NCBI GenBank assembly: GCA_963575645.1
Contig: OY754466.1
Location: forward strand, 1,714,001-1,778,000
Reading direction: 5' to 3'
Source: Xanthostigma xanthostigma
Taxonomy: Eukaryota; Arthropoda; Insecta; Raphidioptera; Raphidiidae
Length of the DNA stretch: 64,000 nucleotides
A program made the translations under genes and the position numbers. How positions within the stretch are numbered: position 1 is the stretch's first letter; each line of letters opens with the position of its first letter. The notes below the pieces were generated by a model, which made no database searches, had not been told where the DNA came from, and worked only from the letters and a program-made list of their open reading frames with translations. Shown here in pieces: positions 31,691 through 42,192 of this stretch.

Positions 31691-32960
31691 CAAAGGGTTT
31701 TTTTTTTATTTCAATACTGTTTTTATTTTTTTCTTTCATTAAAATTAGTAAATTTGCAAAAAAAGAACGAATTTTGCGAGAATCGTGCGGTGAGGACAGA
31801 TGCCAAAATGATTGTCTGGCAGCGCAACTAGCGGCTGAGTGAGGTAGCACACTTGAAACCTAGCAGTCAAATCTAGTGGCAAACCAGCCTCGTGTGTAGC
31901 GGTTTTATAAAAAATATTTGGCATAACGATGTCGGCAAACCGCCGACTGGGACTACGTGCATTTTGCTGCGGCATCTCAACCGGTCATGACAGCCTGATA
32001 AGACAGGACCCTAATACTTAAATTTGCTTAATTAGCACCCCCTACATATAGATTAATTTTTTAATACGGTATTGAACTAGTTTAATTCTGATAATAATCG
32101 ATTAATGGTTTGAATAATAATATTTGACAAAAAAATCAATGCGAGACGCAGATCGCCAAATCTCAATCTGACCCTCCCCTCCCCTTCTGCTTACGTCACA
32201 GACTTATACTGAAAGGCGATGACGGTGAGTAGATTTTTGTGTATTGTGAAAGACAGCAAGTATTCAACTTTAAGAAAGTACCCTCGATAAATGAATTAAC
32301 AAACAGAAAATTACGAAAATTTGCAAATATGTCAAAACCTTTTTAAAAATGACTCAGTTAAATTTTTGTTATCTTTGGTTGACTTTGAAAAAAGATATTG
32401 ATAATTTTATTTCGCTGCACTTAACATGGTGTCTTATGGAAATCTGTGATTTTGACGCACTTCATCATTTATTACGTTGGAATTGACAAACAGATTTTGA
32501 TAAAATTTTCAGGAAATATAAACGAATATTCTATGAACATTTTTCTTTTTCCAAAACGTATAAAGCTTGCTTATGTTAATAGAAATAACTAAAACAAAGC
32601 CGAGCTTTTTAGCAATTCATAAACATGACAACACCGCAATATTATAGTTTGTGGCGCGTCATTTAAAGGTAAGTTACGAAACTGCAGCAGTTTTGATATC
32701 GTAAAAACATACGTAAATTGAGTAAATGCTAAAAGCATAGTATTCCAAAAAAATGATAGTATATTATTATTTCCGAAATGACAGGAATAAAGAAAAGCAT
32801 TTTCATAAATTAAATCGAATTTGACACCGCGTGCTGACTTATGCTGCGTACATAAGCACTTGTAACTATGGCAAGGCATGCGGTGTTGCCAAATTATATA
32901 CTACGTTACTCAAGTAGAAGACTGAAATTCTTTGACTTATTGCGTACCGAGGGTACTTCC
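31691..32960. other. Mostly unassigned; family G end fragment at 31850-31905
   Basis: CTAGCAGTCAAATCTAGTGG and then AACCAGCCTCGTGTGTAGCG are the right end of a family G element, with no left end nearby. The remaining 1.2 kb shows no repeat match, and its reading frames (up to 96 codons) have no recognised domain. Confidence 0.45.
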
Positions 32961-33653
32961 TTAAGGAGGTTGAGCCGTTTTACGAAGATAATGGCAAAAA
33001 TCTGAAATAAAGTTTTATTAATAGATTTTTTTATGACAAAATTTTCTGTAAAAAATCCAAAATCTTAAGAGATTTATAAAGTTAAAAATTAAAAAAAAAC
33101 TTTTACATGTAGTCTTATGGAAAATATGTCAACCTAGCATGCAAACGGTACATATTATTTTTTTGCAAAAATCAAATAATGTCAGCAGTTCCAAAAACTA
33201 ACTATGTAAAACATAGATGTCTTACGCATATTTTAATATTTTTTCCAATTTAACATTAAAAAAAATTATTAAACCTTAGCACTTTTCGATTATGGACTTT
33301 TATTCTTGACAATTTTAACTGAATTTTCAACTTTTTAATGATTTAATTTAAATTTTTACAAACTCTAATTTATTTTTTTAAATATTTACTGCAAAAAATA
33401 TGTAAAATACAGATATTTACATAAATTTATTTTTTCTAACCTAACTTTGTACAAAAAATTCAAAAGTTAGTCCATCAAGTAAACTACTGAAATAATTAAT
33501 TAATATTAAAAAAAAATATTTATTTATGCCTTTATGACAATAATTTATTAGTATCAACGACTTATAACCTTTTGTAAAAATTTATTATGTAAAAGTTCCC
33601 ATTTAGAATTCGACTTACTTTTGATTGGAACTGTAACGCATCAACCTCTTTAA
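32961..33653 (+). mobile_element. Family E TTAA-flanked element (E3)
   Basis: TTAAGGAGGTTGAGCCGTTT to CGCATCAACCTCTTTAA, colinear with E1 and E2, with a short deletion near 33255. Confidence 0.75.
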
Positions 33654-33900
33654 TTACTGCATAAACTTTCTGATAAACGTCTTGCTTATTATTTGACCTT
33701 TAAAATTATTGTTTTAATCCAGCCCTGTACGACCCACACTTTAGTCCAAACGCCACACAGGTAGCAATGTAGCATATTCTGTATTATGTATTATAGTACG
33801 TTTACAGGTGTATGTGTACATAACTCAGTGCTTCCCAACATGTATTCAGTAGACCTCCCAGAATCAAATAGATTTTTGCATACACATTACTAGTGATGTT

Positions 33901-34439
33901 CCGGATTGTTAAAAATGTATATCCGCGGATACGGATCTGAATACGGATTTTTGGTTTCAAGATCCGCTAATACGGATACGGATCTTAACTTTCTTAGAGT
34001 ACGCGGCGGTAAATATTACACATCGACCTTTGGAAAGAGACTATCTGTTATGGGAAAAAGTTATTGACCTCTTTAAGAGTTAACTCTCATAACAGATTGT
34101 CTCTTTCCAAAGATCGATGTGCATTATCTCATTATAAAGATAGTTGATTTAGTACCTTTGAGTTATGTACTATTAGTATGGTACTCACTACGATAAATGT
34201 TTGCAATATAAAGGTGCCAAATACGATTTAAAAAAATAAAAAATAATCTGAATGGAAATTAACAGGTTTTCTATATTACCTAATCGCCTATATTATATAT
34301 AAAATTTCATCTATGAATTGAAAATTAATGAGGTAAAATATCCGTAAAAGATCCGCCAAAAACTAACGGATACGGATCCGGATCTTTCTTCTCCCTCGGA
34401 TATCAGCGGATACGGATACGGATATCCGGCACATCACTA
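33901..34439. mobile_element. Family D hAT-like MITE with perfect TSD (D3, 539 bp)
   Basis: TAGTGATGTTCCGGAT...ATCCGGCACATCACTA lies between identical CACATTAC at 33893-33900 and 34440-34447. Internal inverted repeat and GGATACGGAT arrays as in D2. Confidence 0.85.
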
Positions 34440-34603
34440 CACATTACACACCCCTATTAAAATAGTTGCAGACATGTAAAGTGGCACATTAAACTAATAG
34501 TCCTTGAAATAAAAACAAAACTGGTCCCCCAATTCCATTCTACGCCTTGATTACGGGAGGTCAGTGAAACAAAAATTCTCGATCAGAATTCCTATACGCT
34601 TAC

Positions 34604-35390
34604 TAAAGTCAGCTGCACACGAGCTGGATTTGCCGCTAGGCTCCTTGCTAAATTTCACTACCAGTTTCTAGCGCTGTTTTTCTTAATTGCTATTATGTGC
34701 TCGCTTCACACGAGACGTCTTTACAAGCTTGCTCTGTAGGTAGATTCGGTGCGCGCGCAGTAATAGAACGGTAACAAAAGTGTTTGTTTATTGTCTCTGA
34801 ACAGAACACACTCTATGGCATAGTGTTTGTAGGCGTTTGTTCAAGTCGCCCACGTGACAAGATAATAGTAATAATAACACTTTATTGCTTCCTGATTGGT
34901 TCTTTCCCATACCGAGCAGCGGACTTAGCAAGAAAAATAGCCCCTGTTCTAATTTTAAAAGCTATCTTGTGAGCTAGCAGGCGAGCCCGCAGTGACGTGA
35001 TTTTTAGCTTCTTATAATACGCGCCACGATCCTAAAAGGCTCGAAAGTTAGATGCGAATGCGGGCTTGCGCTTGTACAGTCAGTTGAAAAATACAAACTC
35101 GCAACTCAACAAAACTAAAATAACAACTGGACAATAGTGTACTCGACTGTACTTTAAAGCAGGAAAGCGACAAGTGACAAAGGCAACGAGTGATCACGGC
35201 CAATCACCGACGAGCGCACGTTCCGTGCAGGTAGCTGGGAGGTGGTTGGAGTCACAACGGCTCTAAAATGTGCCTTTGCGACGCTGTTTGTGACTAACTT
35301 CTGAACCTTTTAGATCCGTGGCGCGTATTATACCCAGCGTACTGACGAGCAGAAGTCAAGCAGTGTTTCTAGCCGCGTGTGAAGCGGTCA
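34604..35390 (+). mobile_element. Family G MITE interrupted by a family H MITE (G3)
   Basis: It begins AGTCAGCTGCACACGAGCTG after TAA and ends TTTCTAGCCGCGTGTGAAGC. The interior follows G1 until TTTTAGCTT, where the 320-bp element H1 is inserted, and resumes with CCCAGCG. A small AATAATAATAA stretch near 34865 is an added microsatellite. Confidence 0.75.
35013..35332. mobile_element. Family H MITE (H1), nested in G3
   Basis: Terminal inverted repeats are TATAATACGCGCCACGATC and CCGTGGCGCGTATTATA, with CTAAAAGGCTC mirrored by GAACCTTTTAG. The flank is compatible with a TA duplication. H2 at 59980 is more than 90% similar by eye, suggesting a fairly young family. It contains CCAATCACCGACGAGCGCAC but no frame. 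Confidence 0.75.
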
Positions 35391-35679
35391 GATATGCGTT
35401 GGCTGTCACTTCACATATCCGCAGGACTTGAACGTTTGGATATGAAACAGTTTAGAAACCGCTGACGAAATAACTCGTATGTGTATGTAGAGGGAGTTGT
35501 TTTGTTCTTTCATGTTGTATTATCAATTATTTCTCATACATTTTTGAGTCTAGACGTCTCGGGGTATTCAGACTTATAGCTCGCAGTGAATGATGTTTAG
35601 CTCGCGACTGCAAGAATTTCGATGGGTTATCTTCAAAATCTGTTATGACAATACGCACGGTTTAATATCAATATTAATA
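35391..35679. other. No recognisable feature
   Basis: Unassigned sequence. Confidence 0.35.
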
Positions 35680-35772
35680 TCTATACTAATATATAAAGCT
35701 GAAGAGTTTGTTTGTATGGTTGAACGCGCTAATCTCAGGAACTACTGGTTCAAATTGAAAAAAAAATTTTTG

Positions 35773-36531
35773 TTGGATAGCCCATTTATCGAGGAAGGCT
35801 ATAGAGTATAGGCTATATAATATCACGCTACGACCAATAGGAGCTGAGCATCAATGAAAAATGTTGCAAAATGTATCTCAAAAATAGCTTCTATTCAGGT
35901 GAAATGCCGTAACTACACATATCAATATTAGGTCGTACATTCACTAGCCCGGCTGGGTCAAACAAAAAATTTATTTGGATAGCCCATTTATCGAGGAAGG
36001 CTATAGGCTATATAATATCACGCTACAATCAATAGGAGTTGAGCAATAATGAAAAATGTTGCAAAATGTATCTCAAAAATAGCTTCTATTCAGGTGAAAT
36101 GCCGTAACTACACATATCAATATTAGGTCGTACATTCACTAGCCCGGCTGGGTCAAACAAAAAATTTATTTGGATAGCCCATTTATCGAGGAAGGCTATA
36201 GGCTATATAATATCACGCTACAACCAATAGGAGTTGAGCAATAATGAAAAATGTTGCAAAATGTATCTCAAAAATAGCTTCTATTCAGGTGAAATGCCGT
36301 AACTACACATATCAATATTAGGTCGTACATTCACTAGCCCGGCTGGGTCAAACAAAAAATTTATTTGGATAGCCCATTTATCGAGGAAGGCTATAGGCTA
36401 TATAATATCACGCTACAATCAATAGGAGTTGAGCAATAATGAAAAATGTTGCAAAATGTATCTCAAAAATAGCTTCTATTCAGGTGAAATGCCGTAACTA
36501 CATATATCAATATTAGGTCGTACATTCACAA
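35773..36531 (+). repeat. 195-bp tandem repeat inside Helitron A7, four units
   Basis: GCCCGGCTGGGTCA occurs at 35947, 36142, 36337 and 36532, each exactly 195 bp apart. The three later units are almost identical to each other and more distant from the first, which retains the ancestral left junction. Each unit ends with the first 14 bases of the tRNA-like segment fused to AACAAAAAATTTATTTGG. This indicates one founding duplication whose breakpoint fell in the tRNA-like head, followed by expansion. Confidence 0.92.
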
Positions 36532-36583
36532 GCCCGGCTGGGTCAGTCGGTAGAGCATGCGACTGTTAATATCAGGGTCGCAT
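36532..36583 (+). pseudogene. tRNA-like fragment at end of Helitron A7
   Basis: GCCCGGCTGGGTCAGTCGG, then GTAGAGCATGCGACTGTTAA and TATCAGGGTCG. The D arm is tRNA-Lys-like, the anticodon loop reads CTGTTAA and the T arm is absent. Confidence 0.6.
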
Positions 36584-36589
36584 CAAAAT

Positions 36590-37025
36590 GTTGAAAATCT
36601 CTGAAGTACTTACCTACATTAAAATTTCAATCATTGTATCCAGCAAGTAGTATTTGTTTACTGGAAATGTTTTCTTCACTTTGATCACCTGAGTCTATCT
36701 GTCATATTTTGTTACGTTCTGTAATACAATCACTGATTAATATGTAAGCATTAACCATCATGAAATTTGAGTCAACACGGCATAAGGCCAGCAAGAAGTT
36801 ACGAGCCAAAAGACAGTACCTTAAGTCATATGAGTCGAGTGTATCAGCTTCCATGTTAAGTTTTTAATTTTTTATTTACTTTTGTCGGCTTAACTCTGTA
36901 TGTCTATATAGAAATATTATAAGCAGGCCTCGCTTTTACGGTAAACGGCGATCCAGAAATATGTGACTTAATACAAACCTAACTTTTTTTTTATTTAAAT
37001 ATAAAACGCTCAGCAACTAATGGCT
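36590..37025. other. No recognisable feature
   Basis: Unassigned sequence. Confidence 0.4.
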
Positions 37026-37201
37026 AAGAGCTGGCTACGGAGAAAATGGGTGACTCGGTGCAGAGCTGATTTGCAGAATAATAGGAGATAGTATAAGTAA
37101 GTAGGGAAAAAATTGCCAGAAGGCTAGGCGGAAGATAAAGAGCCGCCAGAAGGCGCTAATGTTGCGAAAAATCAGTGCACTTCTGGCAATTTCTATACTT
37201 A

Positions 37202-37338
37202 GGCCTAGTTTATATGAGAGGCGTTCAACGCGCGTTGGCCCAACGCGCGTTTACAGTTTCAATACAATTGTATAGAACTGTTTATATGATAACGCGCGTT
37301 CAACGCGCCACCAACGCGCCTCTCATATAAACTAGGCC
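37202..37338. mobile_element. Family L 137-bp MITE with TTA TSD, nested in K2
   Basis: Termini GGCCTAGTTTATATGAGAGG and CTCTCATATAAACTAGGCC lie between TTA (37199-37201) and TTA (37339-37341). K3 has a single TTA at this site. The TIRs cover about 24 bp, then the inside is filled with CAACGCGCGTT motifs in both orientations. The 3-bp TTA and GGCC start match Harbinger-like MITEs and resemble family G ends. Confidence 0.85.
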
Positions 37339-37573
37339 TTATTCTGTAATTCAAAATTAGATTATATATTATACATTATATAGTTATAAGGGCATACTGA
37401 AAATTCAAACATGATGTAATAATTACATTCGACAAATATTCAAAATTATTAATGTCATTTTGATAGAAATAAAATTAATCGTCATATATTTTCATTAATA
37501 AAATTACGTTGTTATAACAACGTAATTTTACTAATTTATTTAATTTTATTTCTATCAAAATGACATTAATAAT

Positions 37574-38074
37574 AGGTCATATGCATGAGACTCCAAATTG
37601 GTTTAAATTTTTATTTTGAAATATATTTTAGTTCCTGATCATATCGTAATGGTTATTTTATTAATCTAATCACTGAAAAAAATACAAATAATAAAATAGA
37701 AACGTAGAAAATACCCGCTATTTTCGAATTTTCAAAACGCCGCGTGACGTCAGAGTACAATATATCAATAACAGTTTCCATGGCGACTGGGTCGTCTCAC
37801 AGTAAGATTACGTCAGTATTTAGAGAAAACAACAAATAAACTTCATTTAGAACATTGACAATTTGACATCAAAGTTGACATGCATCATATATCGTGACGT
37901 CACATAAGCCCGCCAACATGGCCGATTGTTTAAACTGTCTATTTTTGAATGTGAAATTTCATATTTTTTTTCTTGTGATAATATTACATTTTTAAATGAT
38001 TATCAATTTTTTTCCGTATTATGGTTGACTAAATAATCTATTAAAGATATAAAAAAAATACATGCATATGACGT
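37574..38074. mobile_element. Family M MITE nested in the right arm of K2
   Basis: Ends AGGTCATATGCATG and CATGCATATGACGT are inverted repeats (13 of 14 matching) and split TTAATAAT from ATTTTGAATA, which are joined in K3 and in the left arm of K2. A 2-bp AT duplication fits the intact site. The 501-bp interior has TGACGTCA sites at each side and no frame. Confidence 0.7.
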
Positions 38075-38172
38075 ATTTTGAATATTTGTCGAATGTAATT
38101 ATTATATCATATTTGAATTTTCAGTATGCCCTTATAACTATATAATGTATAATATATATAATATATAATCTA

Positions 38173-38656
38173 GTTCCAGACCCGTGGGGGCCCGCGCAGG
38201 CTGGGGCCCGGCAGTTCGACGCTGGCCATGTCCATCTTCGCAGTCAGCTAGCAGTAAAACCAGCCTCGTGTGCCGAGACATTAACATACAGCCACCTAAA
38301 CTAGCAGAAGCTCTCACATTAGTTAAGACTAAAAATTCACTAATGAACAAATAACGCTTTTTGTTCCCGATTAAAGAACAGTTAATGAATAAATAAGTAT
38401 AGTGTTTTATCGGAATGTGTTTAAAAAAAATCTTAAAACAATTCAACACTTTCAACATAGTGTATTATGAAGAATGGAATGCATACATTATGAGTGGTTT
38501 GGTGTTTCTTGTCTTGCCGCCACAATGGTCATTGCCCGAGACTATTGACAACTTTTATAGTCGATTAAGTTTTAAAAATAGTCATTTAAAAACCGCGCAC
38601 ACTTGTCAAGCATCAACCTGCACGACCAGCACAGCACGGAGCAAAAAGCACTCTCA
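38173..38656. other. GC-rich patch and family G end fragment
   Basis: CCCGTGGGGGCCCGCGCAGG and neighbours (38178-38230) form the most GC-rich patch in this AT-rich region. CTAGCAGTAAAACCAGCCTC and GTGTGC (38245-38272) match the right end of family G. No coding assignment for the 106-codon minus frame here. Confidence 0.4.
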
Positions 38657-39250
38657 TCATATATATTAATACGCCAAGGTTTAAGATGTTTGCCTCCCTT
38701 TTTAGAAAAAACCTCACAATTACTCCACATAAATTATATATCATTTTACAGATAATTGCTTGCTCTACTGACATCGACAACTAAAAAATGTATTATTGCT
38801 TTTGTTTTTGTAAATTAATTAATTAACAGCAACGCTGAACAACGTCTGCCATCTGACGGCTTTAATTTTGAAACAGCGTCAACACTTCGATCTGTCATCT
38901 GACCTTCATATTGTAATACAACAGACACAATACTGCATACTGCCATCTGACGGCTTTAATTTTGCAACAGCGAGCAACGCTGAACAACGTCACAGCAGTG
39001 CTGCATGATGCCATCTGACGGCTTAGCTCAGCGCTTTTGCTACTTGCGCCTCTATATGACAATTTTAGTGAAATATTTCTTCGATCTATCATCTGAGCTT
39101 CATATTGTAATACAACAAAATGAAGAACGTTATAAGCAGTGTGCAAAATTAGAAACGAATTGAATACCTGCAATCATATTTAAAAAACATTTTGTAAAGT
39201 GATAATTATTATACTTATTTAGTGCGAATAATTCGCACAGGTCACTCTAG
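38657..39250 (+). mobile_element. Family C Helitron (C5, 594 bp)
   Basis: It starts TCATATATATTAATACGC after an A and ends GTCACTCTAG before T, with the GTGCGAATAATTCGCAC palindrome just upstream. One extra 94-bp module. Confidence 0.85.
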
Positions 39251-39551
39251 TATTATTTAACGGAGTAGCGCATATTAGACCAGCACCTGATTGTAAAATG
39301 AAGTAGGTATTTATGTAAATTTATATTCTAATATTCATACAAAATATAACGGTTATTTTTGTTTATCTCAAAATTTAATACAATTACATTTATACATTGT
39401 TATAATATAAAGGATTAACTGCTCAAAAAATTCATTTTTTGTTAAGTTCAATTTTTTTGATATTAAAGTGTACCTACTTACTCCATTTAACGTCACTCCT
39501 CAAAACGTCGAAATTACTGAGCTCTAGTTGGTTTTCCTTGTCGCTCATACA
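39251..39551. other. No recognisable feature
   Basis: Unassigned AT-rich sequence. Confidence 0.35.
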
Positions 39552-39880
39552 ATGATACACTCTAAATAACGACAACAATACGTCATCATTAAGCAATAAA
39601 CAATACTTGTTTGCTATTTTGTTGCTTTGTTGTCGGCATCATGCGTACCGAAGATTCTAAGAAATTCGTTCTTTTGTTTGTTAAGGGATTATCTTTCATA
39701 TGTTTAGCTCAGCTGTAATTTGTGATAGTATGAATGTTTTGTAAATTTTATATTCTGAGTAAATACATATTATAGTAAAAAAAAATGGATTATTTCTTCT
39801 CTCCATTTAACGACAACTCTCAATAACGCCACAAAGTGCACAAGTCCCTTGAATGTCGCTATATATGTAGAGTTTACTGT
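39552..39880 (+). mobile_element. Family X DNA-transposon remnant, possibly pogo-like (X2)
   Basis: The left end TACACTCTAAATAACGACAA and right end TCGCTATATATGTAGAGTTT followed by ACTGTA are imperfect inverted repeats of the pogo type. It shares the central GCGTACCGAAGATTCTAAG block with X1 but lacks the sequence that carries the MASKRK frame. Confidence 0.5.
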
Positions 39881-39890
39881 ATTTTTATTT

Positions 39891-40540
39891 CTCCATTCTT
39901 AGTGTATTTTGTATTGCTCATTTGATTTTGTCGTTTTCGAATAATTATTATTAATTTATTTTTTGTTCTAGGGTATGTACCAGTCGAATAGTTCAACACT
40001 CGCAGGTTATTTAAGGTAAAATTATTAAAATTCAGTATTTTAAACATACCGACACCGTTCCCTTCATTTTAATGTGAAAAAGTGCACAATATATGTTTCA
40101 TCCCGATGTGTGCGAATTAAAACAGGCAAAATCGATTCAGGAGAAATCCATATAATGACAAAAGAACCTCAATGAAGTTCAAACTTTTAAATTTAACGAA
40201 TTATGATCGAATTTCAACCACTAGTATCGGATAAAAATGGATTAGTATTGGTATTCGATATTATCAATAAATAATTCCGACCCTTCCACAAGTCAGAGGC
40301 CATGGGCTATAAGCTAATATAATTTAGGCATGCTTTCTGCAAGCACGCATAAAAAGTATATTTAGAATGGTGTTTTCCAATATGTTTTACCCAATTTAGA
40401 ACCGGGAATATTAAAGAGTCATTAATGATTTTATCAAGTTCATAATATAATGATTAATTTGTTTTTGTCGCTTTGAAAATAGACACATACGCTAATTGCA
40501 CGGTTTTACTCCCAACCAAACGCGTCATTACACGATAAAC
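39891..40540. other. No recognisable feature
   Basis: Unassigned sequence. Confidence 0.4.
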
Positions 40541-40882
40541 TAGAGCTGTAACAAACTGTATGTATTCGTTACTGAGTAACAGGTACATCGTCTGACTCGA
40601 AGTAACGAATCGTTACTTACAAATTCATTTCGTTACTCGCATTTGTCGTATCCATGTCAGTTCGACTCGTTTGATGCGGTTATACGTTACACGAACGAAG
40701 TCATACCGTATCACGTATGCGACGCGCCTCGATGCGATGCTTATACATGCTTGATGCTAGTACACGATTGTATGTCGTATGAAAAGTAACGAGTAACGTA
40801 ACGATACGCAAGTAACGGGAACTGGTTCTTTAAGTAACGAATACATACGGGTACACAATTTCTCGTTACTTTTACAGCTTTA
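40541..40882. mobile_element. Candidate MITE rich in GTAACGA motifs (W)
   Basis: TAGAGCTGTAAC at the left and TTTACAGCTTTA at the right are inverted, with GTATGTATTCGTTACT mirrored by AGTAACGAATACATAC. The inside has at least eight AGTAACGA/TCGTTACT motifs, a likely subterminal binding array as in many hAT elements. No matching 8-bp duplication could be seen, so the class is uncertain. Confidence 0.55.
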
Positions 40883-40899
40883 CAATTCACATCAAAATA

Positions 40900-41320
40900 T
40901 AATAATAATAATAAAGCGTTTAACGTCCGTTTCCCGACTTTATGTCTTAACAGACGCCATTCGTACCATTACTATTTTCCTTCTATCACACTTCCCGTTA
41001 TTTTCTACATTTTTTAAACTTCAACTTAATAGCAATGGGCGATTGAAGGAATTTTAGGACATTCGGATAATGTAGGCAAATTTTGAGCATAGTAGTTTGA
41101 CAGGTAATCGGCCATGGCCTCGAATAAGGAACGATCTCGATATTTATCTGGAATAATTGAGGAAAACCATGAAAAACCTCAACAAGATGGCCGGAATTAC
41201 CGTTTCTCGGCGAGAGGCAGCAGAAAAAAGTCCCCAGTACATCTGCCCTCGCCGCGATTCGAACCCGCTACCTCCCGAATGCAAGGCTAGTGCTCTCACC
41301 ACTACGCCACCCCGCTCTGT
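40900..41320 (-). mobile_element. tRNA-derived SINE, complete
   Basis: On the minus strand the head reads GTGGCGTAGTGGTGAGAGCA with a pol III A box TGGCGTAGTGG (41299-41309) and B box GGTTCGAATC (41256-41265). A 300-bp unrelated body and an (ATT)n tail (40900-40914) follow. Head, boxes, body and simple-repeat tail define a tRNA-derived SINE. SINE2 at 57269 is a second copy. The 64-codon frame over the head is non-coding. Confidence 0.8.
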
Positions 41321-41326
41321 CGCATC

Positions 41327-41854
41327 AAAATGACACATTAAAAATACACGAGTTCTTCTTGACGATAGAGTTGGTGAGTTATGTAAAATGCTTTGGTTGC
41401 ATTTTATATATCACACGTATTTAAGTATAGATAGATAGATAGATGATTGTAACCATTCTGACCCGTTGTCCCGGTGACAGATGTGGCGACATGTATCCGT
41501 CGGATCGCTCGCTCTGCCATCTGTCAGTAGGGACCAGGAATTAGTTTTCGATGTGATTACGATAAACCGATTAAATTGTAAATATTTTTTCCCTTTTTAT
41601 TGCTTTAAGTAAACCTCTAACTCCATTCAGTATATTTGATTTGTGGCCCTTAAAGGTATAAGCTTTATAAACATAAAAATCTTTAGAGAAATAAAATTAA
41701 TTCAGTTTTTAAAATCCGCCTGTCTGCTATTGAATTTCTATAGAAATATTACCTGGTTTTTAATTCAACAAATCTGGTTATGTTTATTTATTCTTTTTTA
41801 TGGTGTTCTCTACGTGAATATTTTTGATCTTCCAACTGACGACGCGTGAAATAA
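41327..41854. other. Unassigned, with a short GATA microsatellite
   Basis: ATAGATAGATAGATAGATGA at 41427-41446 is a four-unit GATA run. No other feature was seen. Confidence 0.45.
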
Positions 41855-42189
41855 AAAGGCCTCTGTACACGAGACTGGTTTTGCCGCTAAATTTAACTGC
41901 TAGTTTTCAACCGCTTGTTTTTGTGCTGACTTCACACGATGCTTGCTTTGTAGTTGGGTTTGGTGCGCGCGCATTGATAGAATGTTAACAAAAGTGACCG
42001 GTTATTGTCTCTGAACAGAACACACGCTATGTCGCCCACGTGACACTGCTTCCTGATTGGCTCAAAAACAAGCAGGCGAACAAGCAGGAAAAATAGACCC
42101 GGTCCTAATTATGAAATCCATCTTGTCACCTCGCAGGCGAGCGCGCAGTGACGTCATTTCCATCTTCGTAAGCCGCACGGAAGCAAGCC
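41855..42189 (+). mobile_element. Family G MITE, right end lost (G4)
   Basis: It begins AAAGGCCTCTGTACACGAGA and follows family G through CGCGCGCATTGATAG, CTGCTTCCTGATTGGCTC and GCGCAGTGACGTCATTTCCA. After CTTCGTAAGCCG it is cut by the start of G5. Its final 60 bp, including the right TIR, are missing. Confidence 0.7.
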
Positions 42190-42192
42190 TAA

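Larger units (their letters stand above)
35680..36585 (+). mobile_element. Family A Helitron with internal 195-bp tandem array (A7)
   Basis: It starts TCTATACTAATATATAAAGC after an A. The central segment from GGATAGCCCATTTATCGAGG to GCCCGGCTGGGTCA is repeated in tandem. It ends with a truncated tRNA-like segment after AATATCAGGGTCG near 36583, so the CTAG end is missing. The first unit retains the extra GAGTATAG and the original junction GAAAAAAAAATTTTTGTTGG. Confidence 0.8.
37026..38172. mobile_element. Family K long palindrome with two nested elements (K2)
   Basis: It begins AAGAGCTGGCTACGG and has its centre at GTTGTTATAACAAC (37508-37521). The left arm is interrupted by element L (37202-37338) and the right arm by element M (37574-38074). 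The right arm stops at TATAATCTAG (38172), before the terminal K module, so the palindrome is incomplete. Without L and M its two arms align base by base with K3. Confidence 0.8.

Noticed and set aside
35773-36531. CRISPR-like direct repeat array
   Set aside because: The 195-bp units are contiguous with no spacers, and the unit is part of a Helitron. The context is eukaryotic.
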